Source of the DNA: Muribaculaceae bacterium Isolate-036 (Harlan)
Lineage (GTDB): Bacteria > Bacteroidota > Bacteroidia > Bacteroidales > Muribaculaceae
Assembly (NCBI GenBank): GCA_003833075.1
Contig: RIAY01000008.1
Coordinates: forward strand, 1 to 64,000
DNA length: 64,000 bases
Direction: 5' to 3'
In this document: piece after piece, positions 35,006 through 43,488 of the stretch
How the letters are laid out: each line of letters begins with the position of its first letter
Numbering within the stretch: the stretch's first letter is position 1
Notes under the pieces: model-generated
What the model saw: only the letters and a program-made list of their open reading frames with translations
Databases searched by the model: none
What the model was told of the DNA's origin: nothing
Translations under genes and position numbers: made by a program

Positions 35006-35341
35006 TTATTTTTTGCCACGGAAGAATTTAAAAATCTTCCTTCCCGTTCCGAATGCCGACATACCGATCATTACATAGTCGAGATAACCGAGTCCGGAAA
35101 TGATCTTGGTCGCAAGTCCCCCGACATGGGCAACTCGAGAGGTTGTGCCGTTACGACCGAAGAAACCGCGTTTGCGAACCCTGTCGGCATTATGAACCAT
35201 CTTGGATCTGCAGAAGTCCTTACGCAATGCAATAAGTGCACGCTGATAACGGAGCTCCTCGATTGAATAACCTTTGAATTCCTTGGTATTATGCGGAGCC
35301 TCCTCCTTATGATCATTAACAGGTACAATCTCGTTTGTCAT
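35006..35341 (-). CDS. Hypothetical basic protein of a holin/YtxH cluster
   Basis: This 111-residue protein has a charged N-terminus (about 1-60; EELRYQRALIALRKDF) and a short hydrophobic C-terminal part (about 70-100; LATKIISGLGYLDYVMIGMSAF) that ends in basic KFFRGKK. I do not recognise a named family. It lies seven bases after the holin-like gene and is surely co-transcribed. With the neighbouring small membrane and YtxH proteins it forms a typical Bacteroidota envelope or stress cluster. The function is unknown. Confidence 0.8.
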   Translation of the reverse strand: MTNEIVPVNDHKEEAPHNTKEFKGYSIEELRYQRALIALRKDFCRSKMVHNADRVRKRGFFGRNGTTSRVAHVGGLATKIISGLGYLDYVMIGMSAFGTGRKIFKFFRGKK

Positions 35342-35348
35342 GACTTCT

Positions 35349-35696
35349 TCAGTTTTTATTTATTAGCAACCTTGTGATAAACCGCGCGATAGGATTCAAC
35401 AACAGGGGATTCCGCAACAGATACAACACCAATATCAACAGACAGATGATACCGCTTACAGCCAGATATGCAAGAACCGGAGGAATCATCATTTTAAACA
35501 ACTCCACAAGAGCGAACGAGAGCAGTATCAGAACAACCATCCCCATAAGAAGACAGATCGCTCCAATAATCATTGCAGAGAGCAACAACGTGAACTTCTC
35601 GGCTACTGTCAGCTTGGCATACTCTATTTCAAGCTTTATCCAGTCTCGACCCTGCACGAATATATCTTTAATTTCATCTGTCAGTTTTTCTTTCAT
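35349..35696 (-). CDS. Phage-holin-family (DUF1469/YqjE-like) membrane protein
   Basis: This 115-residue protein has an amphipathic N-terminal stretch (about 1-35) and two clear membrane helices (about 38-65 and 73-95, AMIIGAICLLMGMVVLILLSFAL and YLAVSGIICLLILVLYLL). This matches the DUF1469 holin-X family. Such proteins, despite the name, are usually chromosomal and accompany YtxH proteins. They probably help in envelope stress or membrane organisation. It is part of the four-gene minus-strand cluster. Confidence 0.8.
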   Translation of the reverse strand: MKEKLTDEIKDIFVQGRDWIKLEIEYAKLTVAEKFTLLLSAMIIGAICLLMGMVVLILLSFALVELFKMMIPPVLAYLAVSGIICLLILVLYLLRNPLLLNPIARFITRLLINKN

Positions 35697-35731
35697 ATGG
35701 ATGCAAGTTAAAAGCTGTTATAGTGTAATAA

Positions 35732-35777
35732 ACGTGTGGACACCCTCGGGAATTGCCCTGTACGGATGTCCACACGT
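35732..35777. terminator. Hairpin between the YtxH genes and the holin-like gene
   Basis: The perfect 11-bp arms ACGTGTGGACA (35732-35742) and TGTCCACACGT (35767-35777) enclose a 24-base loop. Only a weak T-rich stretch follows on the minus strand. It may attenuate or process the transcript rather than end it. Confidence 0.6.
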
Positions 35778-35790
35778 GTCCTTTCTTTTA

Positions 35791-35985
35791 TTACTCCTCT
35801 GCGCCGGCAAGCTCCGCCACGAGGGCATCCACTTCCTGATCGCTGATTTTTATTCCTTTTCTCTTTAGGAGTTCGCAGATTCTCGTTCTTACGTCCGACC
35901 CTTTCTCTGGAGCGAAAAGCAGGGCAGCTCCGCAACCTACTATTGCGCCTCCTACAAAGGCGGAGATTAATGTGAGTGCTCTCAT
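35791..35985 (-). CDS. YtxH-domain small membrane protein (copy 1)
   Basis: This 64-residue protein has one N-terminal membrane helix rich in Gly and Ala (LISAFVGGAIVGCGAALLFAP). The YtxH signature APEKGSDVRTRI follows, and then a short charged tail. YtxH proteins are small general-stress membrane proteins. It is a paralogue of the neighbour at 36018-36221, sharing the APEKG-x-D-x-R-x-R-I core and a KEKGI/KRKGI segment. This points to a local duplication. Confidence 0.85.
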   Translation of the reverse strand: MRALTLISAFVGGAIVGCGAALLFAPEKGSDVRTRICELLKRKGIKISDQEVDALVAELAGAEE

Positions 35986-36017
35986 ATAGTTTTTATAATA
36001 AGCTTATTTTTAATCCT

Positions 36018-36221
36018 TTAGATATGTTTCTCGATTTGGTCTTCAATTTCTCCTACAAGTTCTTCCATCTTGTCTTTTTTCAGAGAAATACCTTTCTCTT
36101 TAAGGAGTTTCGCGATACGGCTACGTGTATCCTCTCCTTTTTCAGGAGCCACAAGAAGACCGACTGCAGCGCCTGCAACCGCACCGCCTATTACTGCTAA
36201 AATTACATGTAATGGTTTCAT
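36018..36221 (-). CDS. YtxH-domain small membrane protein (copy 2)
   Basis: This 67-residue protein has a Gly/Ala-rich membrane helix (about 5-25, LAVIGGAVAGAAVGLLVAP) and the YtxH core APEKGEDTRSRIAKLL. A Lys/Glu-rich tail predicted to be helical follows. It is the first gene of the cluster and a duplicate of the next gene. Expression under stress or in stationary phase would be expected for the family; no regulator is visible here. Confidence 0.85.
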   Translation of the reverse strand: MKPLHVILAVIGGAVAGAAVGLLVAPEKGEDTRSRIAKLLKEKGISLKKDKMEELVGEIEDQIEKHI

Positions 36222-36338
36222 AATCTTATATTTAAATTATTATTATTTCATTTTATTTAAGATTTTTTCAATCTTAAATCACCACTCATTTATATTAACA
36301 AACAAACAGACCGTTTTGATTGCCCTCAACTGATTTTT

Positions 36339-36887
36339 TTATTTGCTGGCAAGAGGCATCAGTCCGGTTTCAGCTACATATGCCATCATGCCCTGCTCGG
36401 AAAGATCAACAAGCATCATGTCGCCATCAGGCTTGATCATACGCACATGACTGTCGTCCACGAACGTCATGAAAGGAACCAGTTCTCCCTCGGCACCCTC
36501 GAATGCCCAGGTCTGGGATTCCTCTATAAACTCAAGACGGGTCTTTTCTCCGGTTTCCGCATGCGTCACCGTGTAACCTTTGCCATCGCAGTCTATCAGA
36601 TAACGGCCGTGATCAGTATCAACAGCCTTTACTGAAGCTGTCATCGGATTTGTGCCACTCCAGAATTCTATGGAATTTATCACCAGGAGATCTGCTATAC
36701 TGGTCACTTCATATACGGGAAGAATCCAGAACGCGAAAAATACAAGCTCGTTGACGAATTTATTGCCTACCTGCTTGTTCCAGGAAAGCACCTTGTTGGT
36801 CATTGCAAACGAACCGATACATGACGTGAAAGCCATCGAGGAGCCGGCAAGAAGAATTGCCGCTACCGCTATCTTATACTTCTTCAT
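36339..36887 (-). CDS. DUF3332-like lipoprotein
   Basis: This 182-residue protein has a lipoprotein signal (MKKYKIAVAAILLAGSSMAFTSC, with the cysteine near 23). The DUF3332 hallmark LSWNKQVGNKFVNELVFF follows, then a hydrophobic segment (WILPVYEVTSIADLLVI). The C-terminal half is beta-rich. The family is of unknown function and common in Bacteroidota envelopes. It lies between the YtxH pair and umuC, with no close operon partner. Confidence 0.85.
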   Translation of the reverse strand: MKKYKIAVAAILLAGSSMAFTSCIGSFAMTNKVLSWNKQVGNKFVNELVFFAFWILPVYEVTSIADLLVINSIEFWSGTNPMTASVKAVDTDHGRYLIDCDGKGYTVTHAETGEKTRLEFIEESQTWAFEGAEGELVPFMTFVDDSHVRMIKPDGDMMLVDLSEQGMMAYVAETGLMPLASK

Positions 36888-36990
36888 ATTTAGTTTAGTT
36901 GATATCAGTTTGTAAATTTAGTAAAAAAATCCGGCATTCCATACTTTTATCTCAGGGAAATGACAATGAAACGATAATCATGAGTTCATA

Positions 36991-37018
36991 TCCCGAGTTC
37001 AATGTCCCGAGTTCAATG
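36991..37018. repeat. Tandem duplication of 14 bp after umuC
   Basis: TCCCGAGTTCAATG occurs twice in immediate succession, ten bases beyond the umuC stop. A related TGAGTTCATA precedes it. It looks like a slippage duplication. Confidence 0.75.
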
Positions 37019-37027
37019 TCCTCCGGA

Positions 37028-38302
37028 TTATCCAGAGCTTCTTACCCCGGAGTCCGGCAACGGTGCGCCAAACGATGAGGAATACCCGTCATTATGTCCT
37101 GACTGTCCGGCTGTCAGCTGTGAGGCAAGTTTGACCACATGATTGTAATTACCGAAATTCAGCCCGTCTATTGTCTTCATGAGATTTCGCGATTTTTTTA
37201 TTCTGGCATCGGCTTTCTCCACATCGTCAAACAATGATATGGAAACGGATCCGCAAGGCACTATTCTCGACAGCACCACTCCGGCTCTCTTGTATCTGAC
37301 TCCAGGTGTGAATATCTTTTCAAGACATTTCACGGCAGCCGATGTCAACTCGGCTGCATCGTCAATCGGATCAGTAAAAACCACTGTCGCTTCCGGAGCC
37401 TGATAACCTCGTTCTGTATGAAACCTGTTGGTTCGCAAAAAAACTTTCAGTTCTCCGCAGACTCCGTCCATCGCCCTCAACCGACGTGACACATGGGCAC
37501 AATAAATGGCTATTCGAGCCCTCAGATAGTCAAAATCATCTATATCTTCCGGAAATGTCCGGGTCTCGCTGATGGAATCCTGCATCTTTCGTGACACATA
37601 GTCAAGCTCTATACAAGACTCTCCGTGAAGTTCACGCCAGCTGCGTTCTCCATGAACTCCCATCTCTGATCTGACCCAGACAAGAGGCTTACGGTATAAA
37701 TCTCCGATTGTAAACACTCCTTTTGCATACAGCCGTTTTGACAGACGACGACCCACTCCCCACAGCTCCCCTATCCCCAACGTATCAAGCAAAGCCTCAA
37801 GACGATCCCCCTCAGCGCCTGTCACAACTTTTTCGCCACGCTTCTTTCCCGTTTCCGCCGCAATCTTTGCAAGTGTCTTTGTCGACGCAAACCCGAGCGT
37901 CACCGGTATGCGTTCCTCTTTCCAGCATGCCTCACATATGGCATTGCCTATTTCCGTAATCATTGCATCGGGAATACCGGACATATCCAGAAACGACTCA
38001 TCTACAGAATAGTCGATAGTGAATGGGACAAACCGCCGGAAAATATCATGCACTTTCAGACTCTTTTCCCGATACAGACGATGATTGCCTGAGTACGCGA
38101 CAATCTTACCTGAATATATCAGATCTCGGATCTCGAATGCCGGCTGACCCATCTTTACACCCATTTTCTTCGACTCATTACTGCGTGCTACCACACAACC
38201 GTCATTATTCGACAGCACAACCATAGCCACACCGTCAAGCGAGGGATCTATCGACCGCTCGCATGACACAAAGAAATTATTGCAATCCGCCAATCCTATC
38301 AT
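37028..38302 (-). CDS. umuC: Y-family DNA polymerase V catalytic subunit
   Basis: This 424-residue protein has the UmuC catalytic motifs: ADCNNFFVSCE at about 5-15 and YSVDESFLDM near 100. The thumb, little-finger region and C-terminal UmuC-specific extension are present, at normal family length. It performs error-prone lesion bypass. The usual partner UmuD is not adjacent: the gene starts three bases after recQ. Either umuD lies elsewhere or the polymerase works differently here. No SOS box was recognised. Confidence 0.93.
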   Translation of the reverse strand: MIGLADCNNFFVSCERSIDPSLDGVAMVVLSNNDGCVVARSNESKKMGVKMGQPAFEIRDLIYSGKIVAYSGNHRLYREKSLKVHDIFRRFVPFTIDYSVDESFLDMSGIPDAMITEIGNAICEACWKEERIPVTLGFASTKTLAKIAAETGKKRGEKVVTGAEGDRLEALLDTLGIGELWGVGRRLSKRLYAKGVFTIGDLYRKPLVWVRSEMGVHGERSWRELHGESCIELDYVSRKMQDSISETRTFPEDIDDFDYLRARIAIYCAHVSRRLRAMDGVCGELKVFLRTNRFHTERGYQAPEATVVFTDPIDDAAELTSAAVKCLEKIFTPGVRYKRAGVVLSRIVPCGSVSISLFDDVEKADARIKKSRNLMKTIDGLNFGNYNHVVKLASQLTAGQSGHNDGYSSSFGAPLPDSGVRSSG

Positions 38303-38305
38303 AAT

Positions 38306-40213
38306 CTATCTTCGATATCGGTAAAGACCGTCTTCAAATATCACAAAACCCTCGCCGCAAAGATAAGAAAGATATTCGGAAAGCTGCGACGGAACAATTC
38401 TGAGGTCACGTTCCATTATCCTTATATCCGCACCTCCGGGTCTGGATCTGATATATTCCACAATCCGGGCAAGCCGGTTTTCCTCTTTTTCGCCTGAACG
38501 CTGATTTCTTCCGCGACAAATGTCGCAACGTCCGCAATCCTTGCCGTCTTGCTCTCCAAAATATTCCAGCAGAATCTTCTCCCTGCATTTCCCTTTGCCG
38601 AAACCATAATCTATCATTGCCTCGGTGCGCTCGCTTATCACTTTTTTCCGATCTTCATATATATCCTTACCTATCATGACATAACGCTTGTCTTCTCGTG
38701 CGGTAGGGAAGTAAATATAAGGAGAACGGGAACGCGGCACATAACTCAAGACCTTGCGCCTGCCCAATTCCAGAAGAGATTCATAGACTCTACGCTCGTC
38801 GATTCCTGACTCCCGCGATATCACCCGTTCGTCGATATAGACATATTCGGCAAAAAGACCTGAATAAAGACGGAGTATTCTTGTCAATACGAGGTCTGCG
38901 TCTGCCGACAGACGGTCTACATGATACAACTCTTCTCGCGTGCAGGTCATCATCACCCGGGAACGGTGCTCTGTCTCCTCAAGATATTCAAGATAACCAG
39001 CCTGCCCCAGAAGATGCAGACAAGCCAGACACCTGCGTCTCTGATAGCTGAAAACCTCACAAAAACGCTCTACATCAAATTCGGCAAGTTTCTCATATCC
39101 TTCATCCATAGAGACATGAAGATAATTGCATACCCGTTCGTAAAGCAGCTTTATTTCTTCTCTCGGCGGGAAAGTCTCTGTAACTCTGCGTCTCAGCAGA
39201 CCGGAATCCGCACGAGATGTGAGTAGAACTACATATGACTTTTTCCCGTCTCGTCCGGCCCTGCCTGCCTCCTGATAATATTCTTCGAGAGACGGGGGCA
39301 TGTCGAAATGAATCACAACCCTTACATCCGGTTTGTCGATACCCATGCCGAAAGCATTGGTGGCGACCATCACACGCACGCCGCTGCGCTGCCACTCGTT
39401 CTGGCGTTCTTCTTTAAGAGATATGTCAAGTCCGGCATGATAATAGGTAGAAGAAATACCCGCGGAACTCAGATATTCCGCAATCTCGCGCGTGCGCTTC
39501 CTGCTTCTTACATATACGATAGCCGAACCCTCCGTGCGGCTGAGTATATGAAATATCTCATATATCTTTGTTTCTGTATTCCTTACAATATAATTCAGAT
39601 TGGAACGGGAAAAACTCATGCGGAAGAGTGCGGCATCCTTCATCTCAAGCTGACGCAATATATCTGACTCTACATGTGGAGTCGCAGTAGCTGTCAGTGC
39701 CAGCACATTCACTTTTGGAAAAATCTTCCGCAACGAACGGATATTCAGATATGACGGACGGAAATCATATCCCCACTGTGAAATGCAATGCGCTTCATCC
39801 ACTACGATCAGCGAGACTTCCGTCATTCTCAGCTCTTGAATGAAACGCTGGTTGCGAAGACGCTCTGGAGAGACATACAACAGTTTCGCTCCCCCGTTAA
39901 TAAGTTTCTCTCTTGCGATCTTGGATTCTCTCACCGTCATACCTGAATGAAGGTACACCGCCTTTACCCTCCGCCTTCTGAGATTGTCGACCTGATCTTT
40001 CATCAGCGAGATCAACGGCGTCACCACAACCGTAAGTCCGGGCAACGCCATAGCCGGGACCTGGAATGTTATAGACTTTCCTCCACCCGTCGGCATAAGC
40101 CCCAGTGTGTCACGCCCGGATAGGACAGACATGATGATATCTTCCTGCAACGGACGGAATGACTCGTATCCCCAGTGTTTTTTGAGAATATTGCGGATAA
40201 CAGTGGAATCCAT
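38306..40213 (-). CDS. recQ: ATP-dependent DNA helicase RecQ
   Basis: This 635-residue SF2 helicase has FRPLQ, Walker A PTGGGKS near 43, DEAH near 138, TATATP, and a complete second lobe (YYHAGL, then EAGRAGRDGK). A zinc-binding RQC module with CREKIL and CGRCDIC follows near 545. The C-terminal part lacks a clear HRDC domain. It unwinds DNA in recombination and repair. It is probably in an operon with umuC downstream. Its full length contrasts with the truncated helicase at 4419-6977. Confidence 0.94.
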   Translation of the reverse strand: MDSTVIRNILKKHWGYESFRPLQEDIIMSVLSGRDTLGLMPTGGGKSITFQVPAMALPGLTVVVTPLISLMKDQVDNLRRRRVKAVYLHSGMTVRESKIAREKLINGGAKLLYVSPERLRNQRFIQELRMTEVSLIVVDEAHCISQWGYDFRPSYLNIRSLRKIFPKVNVLALTATATPHVESDILRQLEMKDAALFRMSFSRSNLNYIVRNTETKIYEIFHILSRTEGSAIVYVRSRKRTREIAEYLSSAGISSTYYHAGLDISLKEERQNEWQRSGVRVMVATNAFGMGIDKPDVRVVIHFDMPPSLEEYYQEAGRAGRDGKKSYVVLLTSRADSGLLRRRVTETFPPREEIKLLYERVCNYLHVSMDEGYEKLAEFDVERFCEVFSYQRRRCLACLHLLGQAGYLEYLEETEHRSRVMMTCTREELYHVDRLSADADLVLTRILRLYSGLFAEYVYIDERVISRESGIDERRVYESLLELGRRKVLSYVPRSRSPYIYFPTAREDKRYVMIGKDIYEDRKKVISERTEAMIDYGFGKGKCREKILLEYFGEQDGKDCGRCDICRGRNQRSGEKEENRLARIVEYIRSRPGGADIRIMERDLRIVPSQLSEYLSYLCGEGFVIFEDGLYRYRR

Positions 40214-40247
40214 TTACCATGTTGGTTAAGATGTGACTGACGGCTTG

Positions 40248-41987
40248 CTATTTTTTATCTGACGAGGGGCGGATATCGCGGATCATCAGCTGTATGGAAT
40301 CCGGATTGTTCGAGCGTTTCGTCTGCTCGATCGTATAGCAGATGTCAATAGGACGGTGAGAATGGATATGCTCGAAATATTGTGACATGTTGAACGCTAT
40401 GGCGTTTATGACATGACTCGTGCTGTTGTCTTCAAGCTCGAGTTTGATATGCTCAAGATTCTTGCCTACGAGTTTGCTTGTGCCGAAATCGAAGACATTG
40501 CGGGAACAGAACACCGGCTTCTGGTTTCCGGGACCGAAAGGATTGAATTTCTTAAGATATGACACAAGTTCCGGTGTGATGTCTGCAAATTCTATCTCTG
40601 CATCTATATCAAGCTGCGGAGACAGCTGGTTGGGCTGGATATTGGATGACACATACTCTTCAAACCTCCGGCTGAACTCGGCGATATTCTCCTCTTTCAT
40701 CGAAAGTCCCACCGCATATGTGTGACCTCCGAAATTTTCAAGAAGATCGCGCGTCGAATTGACTGCCGAATATATGTCGAAACCCTGTACAGACCGCGAT
40801 GACCCGGTTGCCATTCCATTGGAATAGGTCAGTACCACAGCCGGCTTGTAATAAAGTTCCGTAAGACGGGAGGCGACGATACCGATGATACCTTTGTGCC
40901 AGTCCTTATTATAGATTACTATGGATCTCTTGCCCTGGACTATTCCGACATTATTTTCGATAAGACGGTTAGCCTCCTGGGTGATCTGTTTGTCAAGTTC
41001 TTTCCTGTCGCGGTTATATTGATCTATATCCTTCCCTTTCTCATAAGCGTCATGCAGATCGCGGCTTACAAGAAGATCAACAGCCTCCACACCGCTCTGC
41101 ATTCGTCCTGACGCATTGATACGCGGACCTATCTTGAATATGACATCACTGATCGTTATGTCTTTGTTGGTCAGTTTGCACAGTCGTATTATGCTGCGAA
41201 GTCCGAGGTTGGGATTGGAGTTCAGACGGCGGAGACCATAATGCGCCATAACGCGGTTCTCCCCTACTATGGGAACGATGTCGGCGGCAATACTCACAGC
41301 CACAAGGTCAAGTAGAGAATCGAGCTCATTGTGGTTGGAGAGTCCGTTGCTCATGGCGAATGCCTGCATGAACTTGAACCCCACCCCGCAACCGCTGAGA
41401 TATGGACACGGATATGTGGAATCCGGCATCTTGGGATTCAGAATCGCAGCGGCGTCAGGAAGTTCGTCGTCAGGCATATGATGATCACAAATAATGAAAT
41501 CAACACCCTTTTTCTTCGCGTAGGCAATCTCCTCGATTGCCTTTATACCGCAATCAAGCACGATGACAAGCTTCACGCCATTATCGGCGGCGTAGTCTAT
41601 GCTTTTCATTGAAATGCCGTATCCCTCTTCATATCGTGTGGGAATGTAGTATTCCACATTCGAGTAGTAATTCTGGAGATACTTGTAGACCAAAGCTACG
41701 GCTGTGACTCCGTCAACATCATAATCTCCATAAATCATGATACGTTCTTTGGCACCCATGGCTTTGTTGAGACGGTTGACCGCCTTGTCCATGTCGTTCA
41801 TCAGAAACGGGTCATGCAGATGCGATAATGCCGGAGAAAAGAAACAGTCGGCACCTTCCGCAGTAGTGACACCACGGCGTATCAGAAGTTCTGCCACAAC
41901 GGGGCTGTCGCCGACATGACTCGCCAACACCTCCGCCTCTCGCTTCTCCTGATGCGTCAAAGGCTGATAATTCCATTTTCCTGTCAT
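40248..41987 (-). CDS. recJ: Single-stranded-DNA-specific exonuclease RecJ
   Basis: This 579-residue DHH-family nuclease shows YGDYDVDGVTAVAL near 82, LDCG near 146 and ICDHHMPDD near 168. The DHHA1 domain carries GGHTYAVGLSM. It degrades single-stranded DNA 5'-3' in recombination and mismatch repair. An AGGAGGAG ribosome binding site and a consensus promoter precede it. RecJ, RecQ and UmuC form a repair neighbourhood, although the gap to recQ is 34 bases. Confidence 0.95.
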   Translation of the reverse strand: MTGKWNYQPLTHQEKREAEVLASHVGDSPVVAELLIRRGVTTAEGADCFFSPALSHLHDPFLMNDMDKAVNRLNKAMGAKERIMIYGDYDVDGVTAVALVYKYLQNYYSNVEYYIPTRYEEGYGISMKSIDYAADNGVKLVIVLDCGIKAIEEIAYAKKKGVDFIICDHHMPDDELPDAAAILNPKMPDSTYPCPYLSGCGVGFKFMQAFAMSNGLSNHNELDSLLDLVAVSIAADIVPIVGENRVMAHYGLRRLNSNPNLGLRSIIRLCKLTNKDITISDVIFKIGPRINASGRMQSGVEAVDLLVSRDLHDAYEKGKDIDQYNRDRKELDKQITQEANRLIENNVGIVQGKRSIVIYNKDWHKGIIGIVASRLTELYYKPAVVLTYSNGMATGSSRSVQGFDIYSAVNSTRDLLENFGGHTYAVGLSMKEENIAEFSRRFEEYVSSNIQPNQLSPQLDIDAEIEFADITPELVSYLKKFNPFGPGNQKPVFCSRNVFDFGTSKLVGKNLEHIKLELEDNSTSHVINAIAFNMSQYFEHIHSHRPIDICYTIEQTKRSNNPDSIQLMIRDIRPSSDKK

Positions 41988-41994
41988 TGTGTAT

Positions 41995-42002
41995 CTCCTC
42001 CT
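41995..42002 (-). promoter_or_regulatory. Strong Shine-Dalgarno of recJ
   Basis: AGGAGGAG lies seven bases before the recJ ATG. Such a strong site is unusual among the genes here, most of which lack an obvious Shine-Dalgarno. Confidence 0.75.
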
Positions 42003-42017
42003 ACATTAATTGTTCAC

Positions 42018-42050
42018 ACAAAATTAACGAAATATTTCGGAAGGAACAAA
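42018..42050 (-). promoter_or_regulatory. Promoter of recJ
   Basis: TTTG (42050-42047), 20 bases, then TAATTTTGT (42026-42018) on the minus strand. The palindrome CGAAATATTTCG lies between the two boxes. It is back to back with the promoter of the MATE gene. Confidence 0.72.
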
Positions 42051-42066
42051 TATCATTCTTCCTTTA

Positions 42067-42098
42067 TTGTTATCTTTAACTCTTATTATTAATTTTGC
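42067..42098 (+). promoter_or_regulatory. Promoter of the MATE gene
   Basis: TTG (42067-42069), 20 bases, then TAATTTTGC (42090-42098). The start of transcription would fall near 42103, which is the GTG start codon, so the mRNA may have almost no leader. Confidence 0.65.
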
Positions 42099-42102
42099 AT
42101 GC

Positions 42103-43464
42103 GTGAAAAAAACAGGATACACACAGATTGACCGCACCATCTTGCGGCTCGCGTTGCCGGCTATTGCGAGTAATATAACAGTTCCCTTGCTGGGACTCTG
42201 CGACACTGCAATAACCGGACACCTCGGCAGTGGCATTTTTCTGGCTGCTGTCGCCGCAGGCGGCACAATCTTCAACGTCATTCTGTGGCTATGCGGTTTT
42301 CTGAGAATGGGCACCACAGGACTGACCGCAGAAGCGTATGGTTCCCGGAATCCCGAAAGATGCAAAACTGTTTTCTGGCGTGCCGTGTCAATGGCGTTTC
42401 TTCTTGGAATTGTCATTGTTGCCGTCCGCAATCCCTTGTTACAACTTTTTCTCGGCATCATCGATCCGAGCGCCGAGGTAACAGACGCAGCATCCATGTA
42501 TTTCAGAATATGCGTTTGGGGAATCCCTCCGCTGCTTGTGACATTATCGATAAACGGATGGTTTATCGGGATGCAGGACACTGTTCGCCCGATGGCAATA
42601 TCGGTGGCAATGAACATACTGAATATATCAGCAAGCATAATAGCCGTTTACGTATTCAATGCCGGATTTGCAGGTGTCGCGTTCGGCACTCTTGCCGCAA
42701 ACTGGACAGGACTTTTTCTTGCCATCGGCATTGTGGCATCATATTCACGCAAAGTTCCCTTGACACCGGATTTCAGGCAAATCATCAAAGGCGGAGGATT
42801 TGGGAAATTTTTCCGCGTCAGCTCAGACCTGTTTCTGCGCTCGGCATGCATTATGGGTGTTTCTCTTTCCGTCACGGCAATCGGGGCAAGAATGGGCGAC
42901 ATGACAATGGCTGTAAACACCGTCATGCTTCAGTTTTTTCTGTTCTTCTCATATTTCATGGACGGCTTTTCATTCGCCGGCGAGGCCCTTATAGGCAAAA
43001 ACGCAGGAGCACTCGATTTCAATTCATTACGTCATGTCGGAAGACGTCTGCTTCATTGGTCGGCATTTATGGCTATGGCATTTCTGATTGTCTACACATT
43101 CGGCTCGTCATTGATAACGGACATGATTACTGATGTGGAAAATGTCAGAGAGGGAGTCTGGAGCATGCGCTTCTTTATATGGCTGTTGCCTCCGGTGGCT
43201 GTATGGGCTTTCATTTATGACGGTTTTTTCATAGGATTGACAGCAACACGCAGAATGTTTCTTACCACTCTCACAGCCATAATCTCATTTGCGACCGTTC
43301 TCACAATCGGAATGCATGACAGATCTTTCGGGAACTATCCAGCATATGGCAACATAATCCTTTGGTCGGCATTCCTTACTTTTCTCGGCGTGCGCGGCAT
43401 TGGACTGGCAATCCAGTTTCCCGGAATTATCCGTAAAATGGAGAAAAACAAAAAAATTCACTAA
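42103..43464 (+). CDS. MATE-family efflux transporter
   Basis: This 453-residue membrane protein has about 12 helices and MATE family features: LALPAIASNITVPLLGLCDTAITGHLG at the start and LRMGTTGLTAEAYG near 68. It resembles the DinF branch and exports drugs or metabolites by ion exchange. I chose the GTG at 42103 (VKKTGYTQID) because upstream codons overlap the promoter and the next in-frame ATG would remove the first helices. The start falls almost at the predicted transcription start. Confidence 0.9.
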   Translation: MKKTGYTQIDRTILRLALPAIASNITVPLLGLCDTAITGHLGSGIFLAAVAAGGTIFNVILWLCGFLRMGTTGLTAEAYGSRNPERCKTVFWRAVSMAFLLGIVIVAVRNPLLQLFLGIIDPSAEVTDAASMYFRICVWGIPPLLVTLSINGWFIGMQDTVRPMAISVAMNILNISASIIAVYVFNAGFAGVAFGTLAANWTGLFLAIGIVASYSRKVPLTPDFRQIIKGGGFGKFFRVSSDLFLRSACIMGVSLSVTAIGARMGDMTMAVNTVMLQFFLFFSYFMDGFSFAGEALIGKNAGALDFNSLRHVGRRLLHWSAFMAMAFLIVYTFGSSLITDMITDVENVREGVWSMRFFIWLLPPVAVWAFIYDGFFIGLTATRRMFLTTLTAIISFATVLTIGMHDRSFGNYPAYGNIILWSAFLTFLGVRGIGLAIQFPGIIRKMEKNKKIH

Positions 43465-43488
43465 TTTTGTATTACAAAGTGAACTCTC

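Noticed and set aside
35349-36221. Prophage lysis module, because of the holin-like gene
   Set aside because: No endolysin or other phage genes nearby; DUF1469 proteins beside YtxH genes are a common chromosomal arrangement.
36991-37018. CRISPR or satellite array after umuC
   Set aside because: Only two units of 14 bp with no spacers.
42285-43133. A 282-codon frame inside the MATE gene
   Set aside because: Its Arg/His/Cys-rich composition without hydrophobic helices is typical of an out-of-frame reading of a membrane protein gene.
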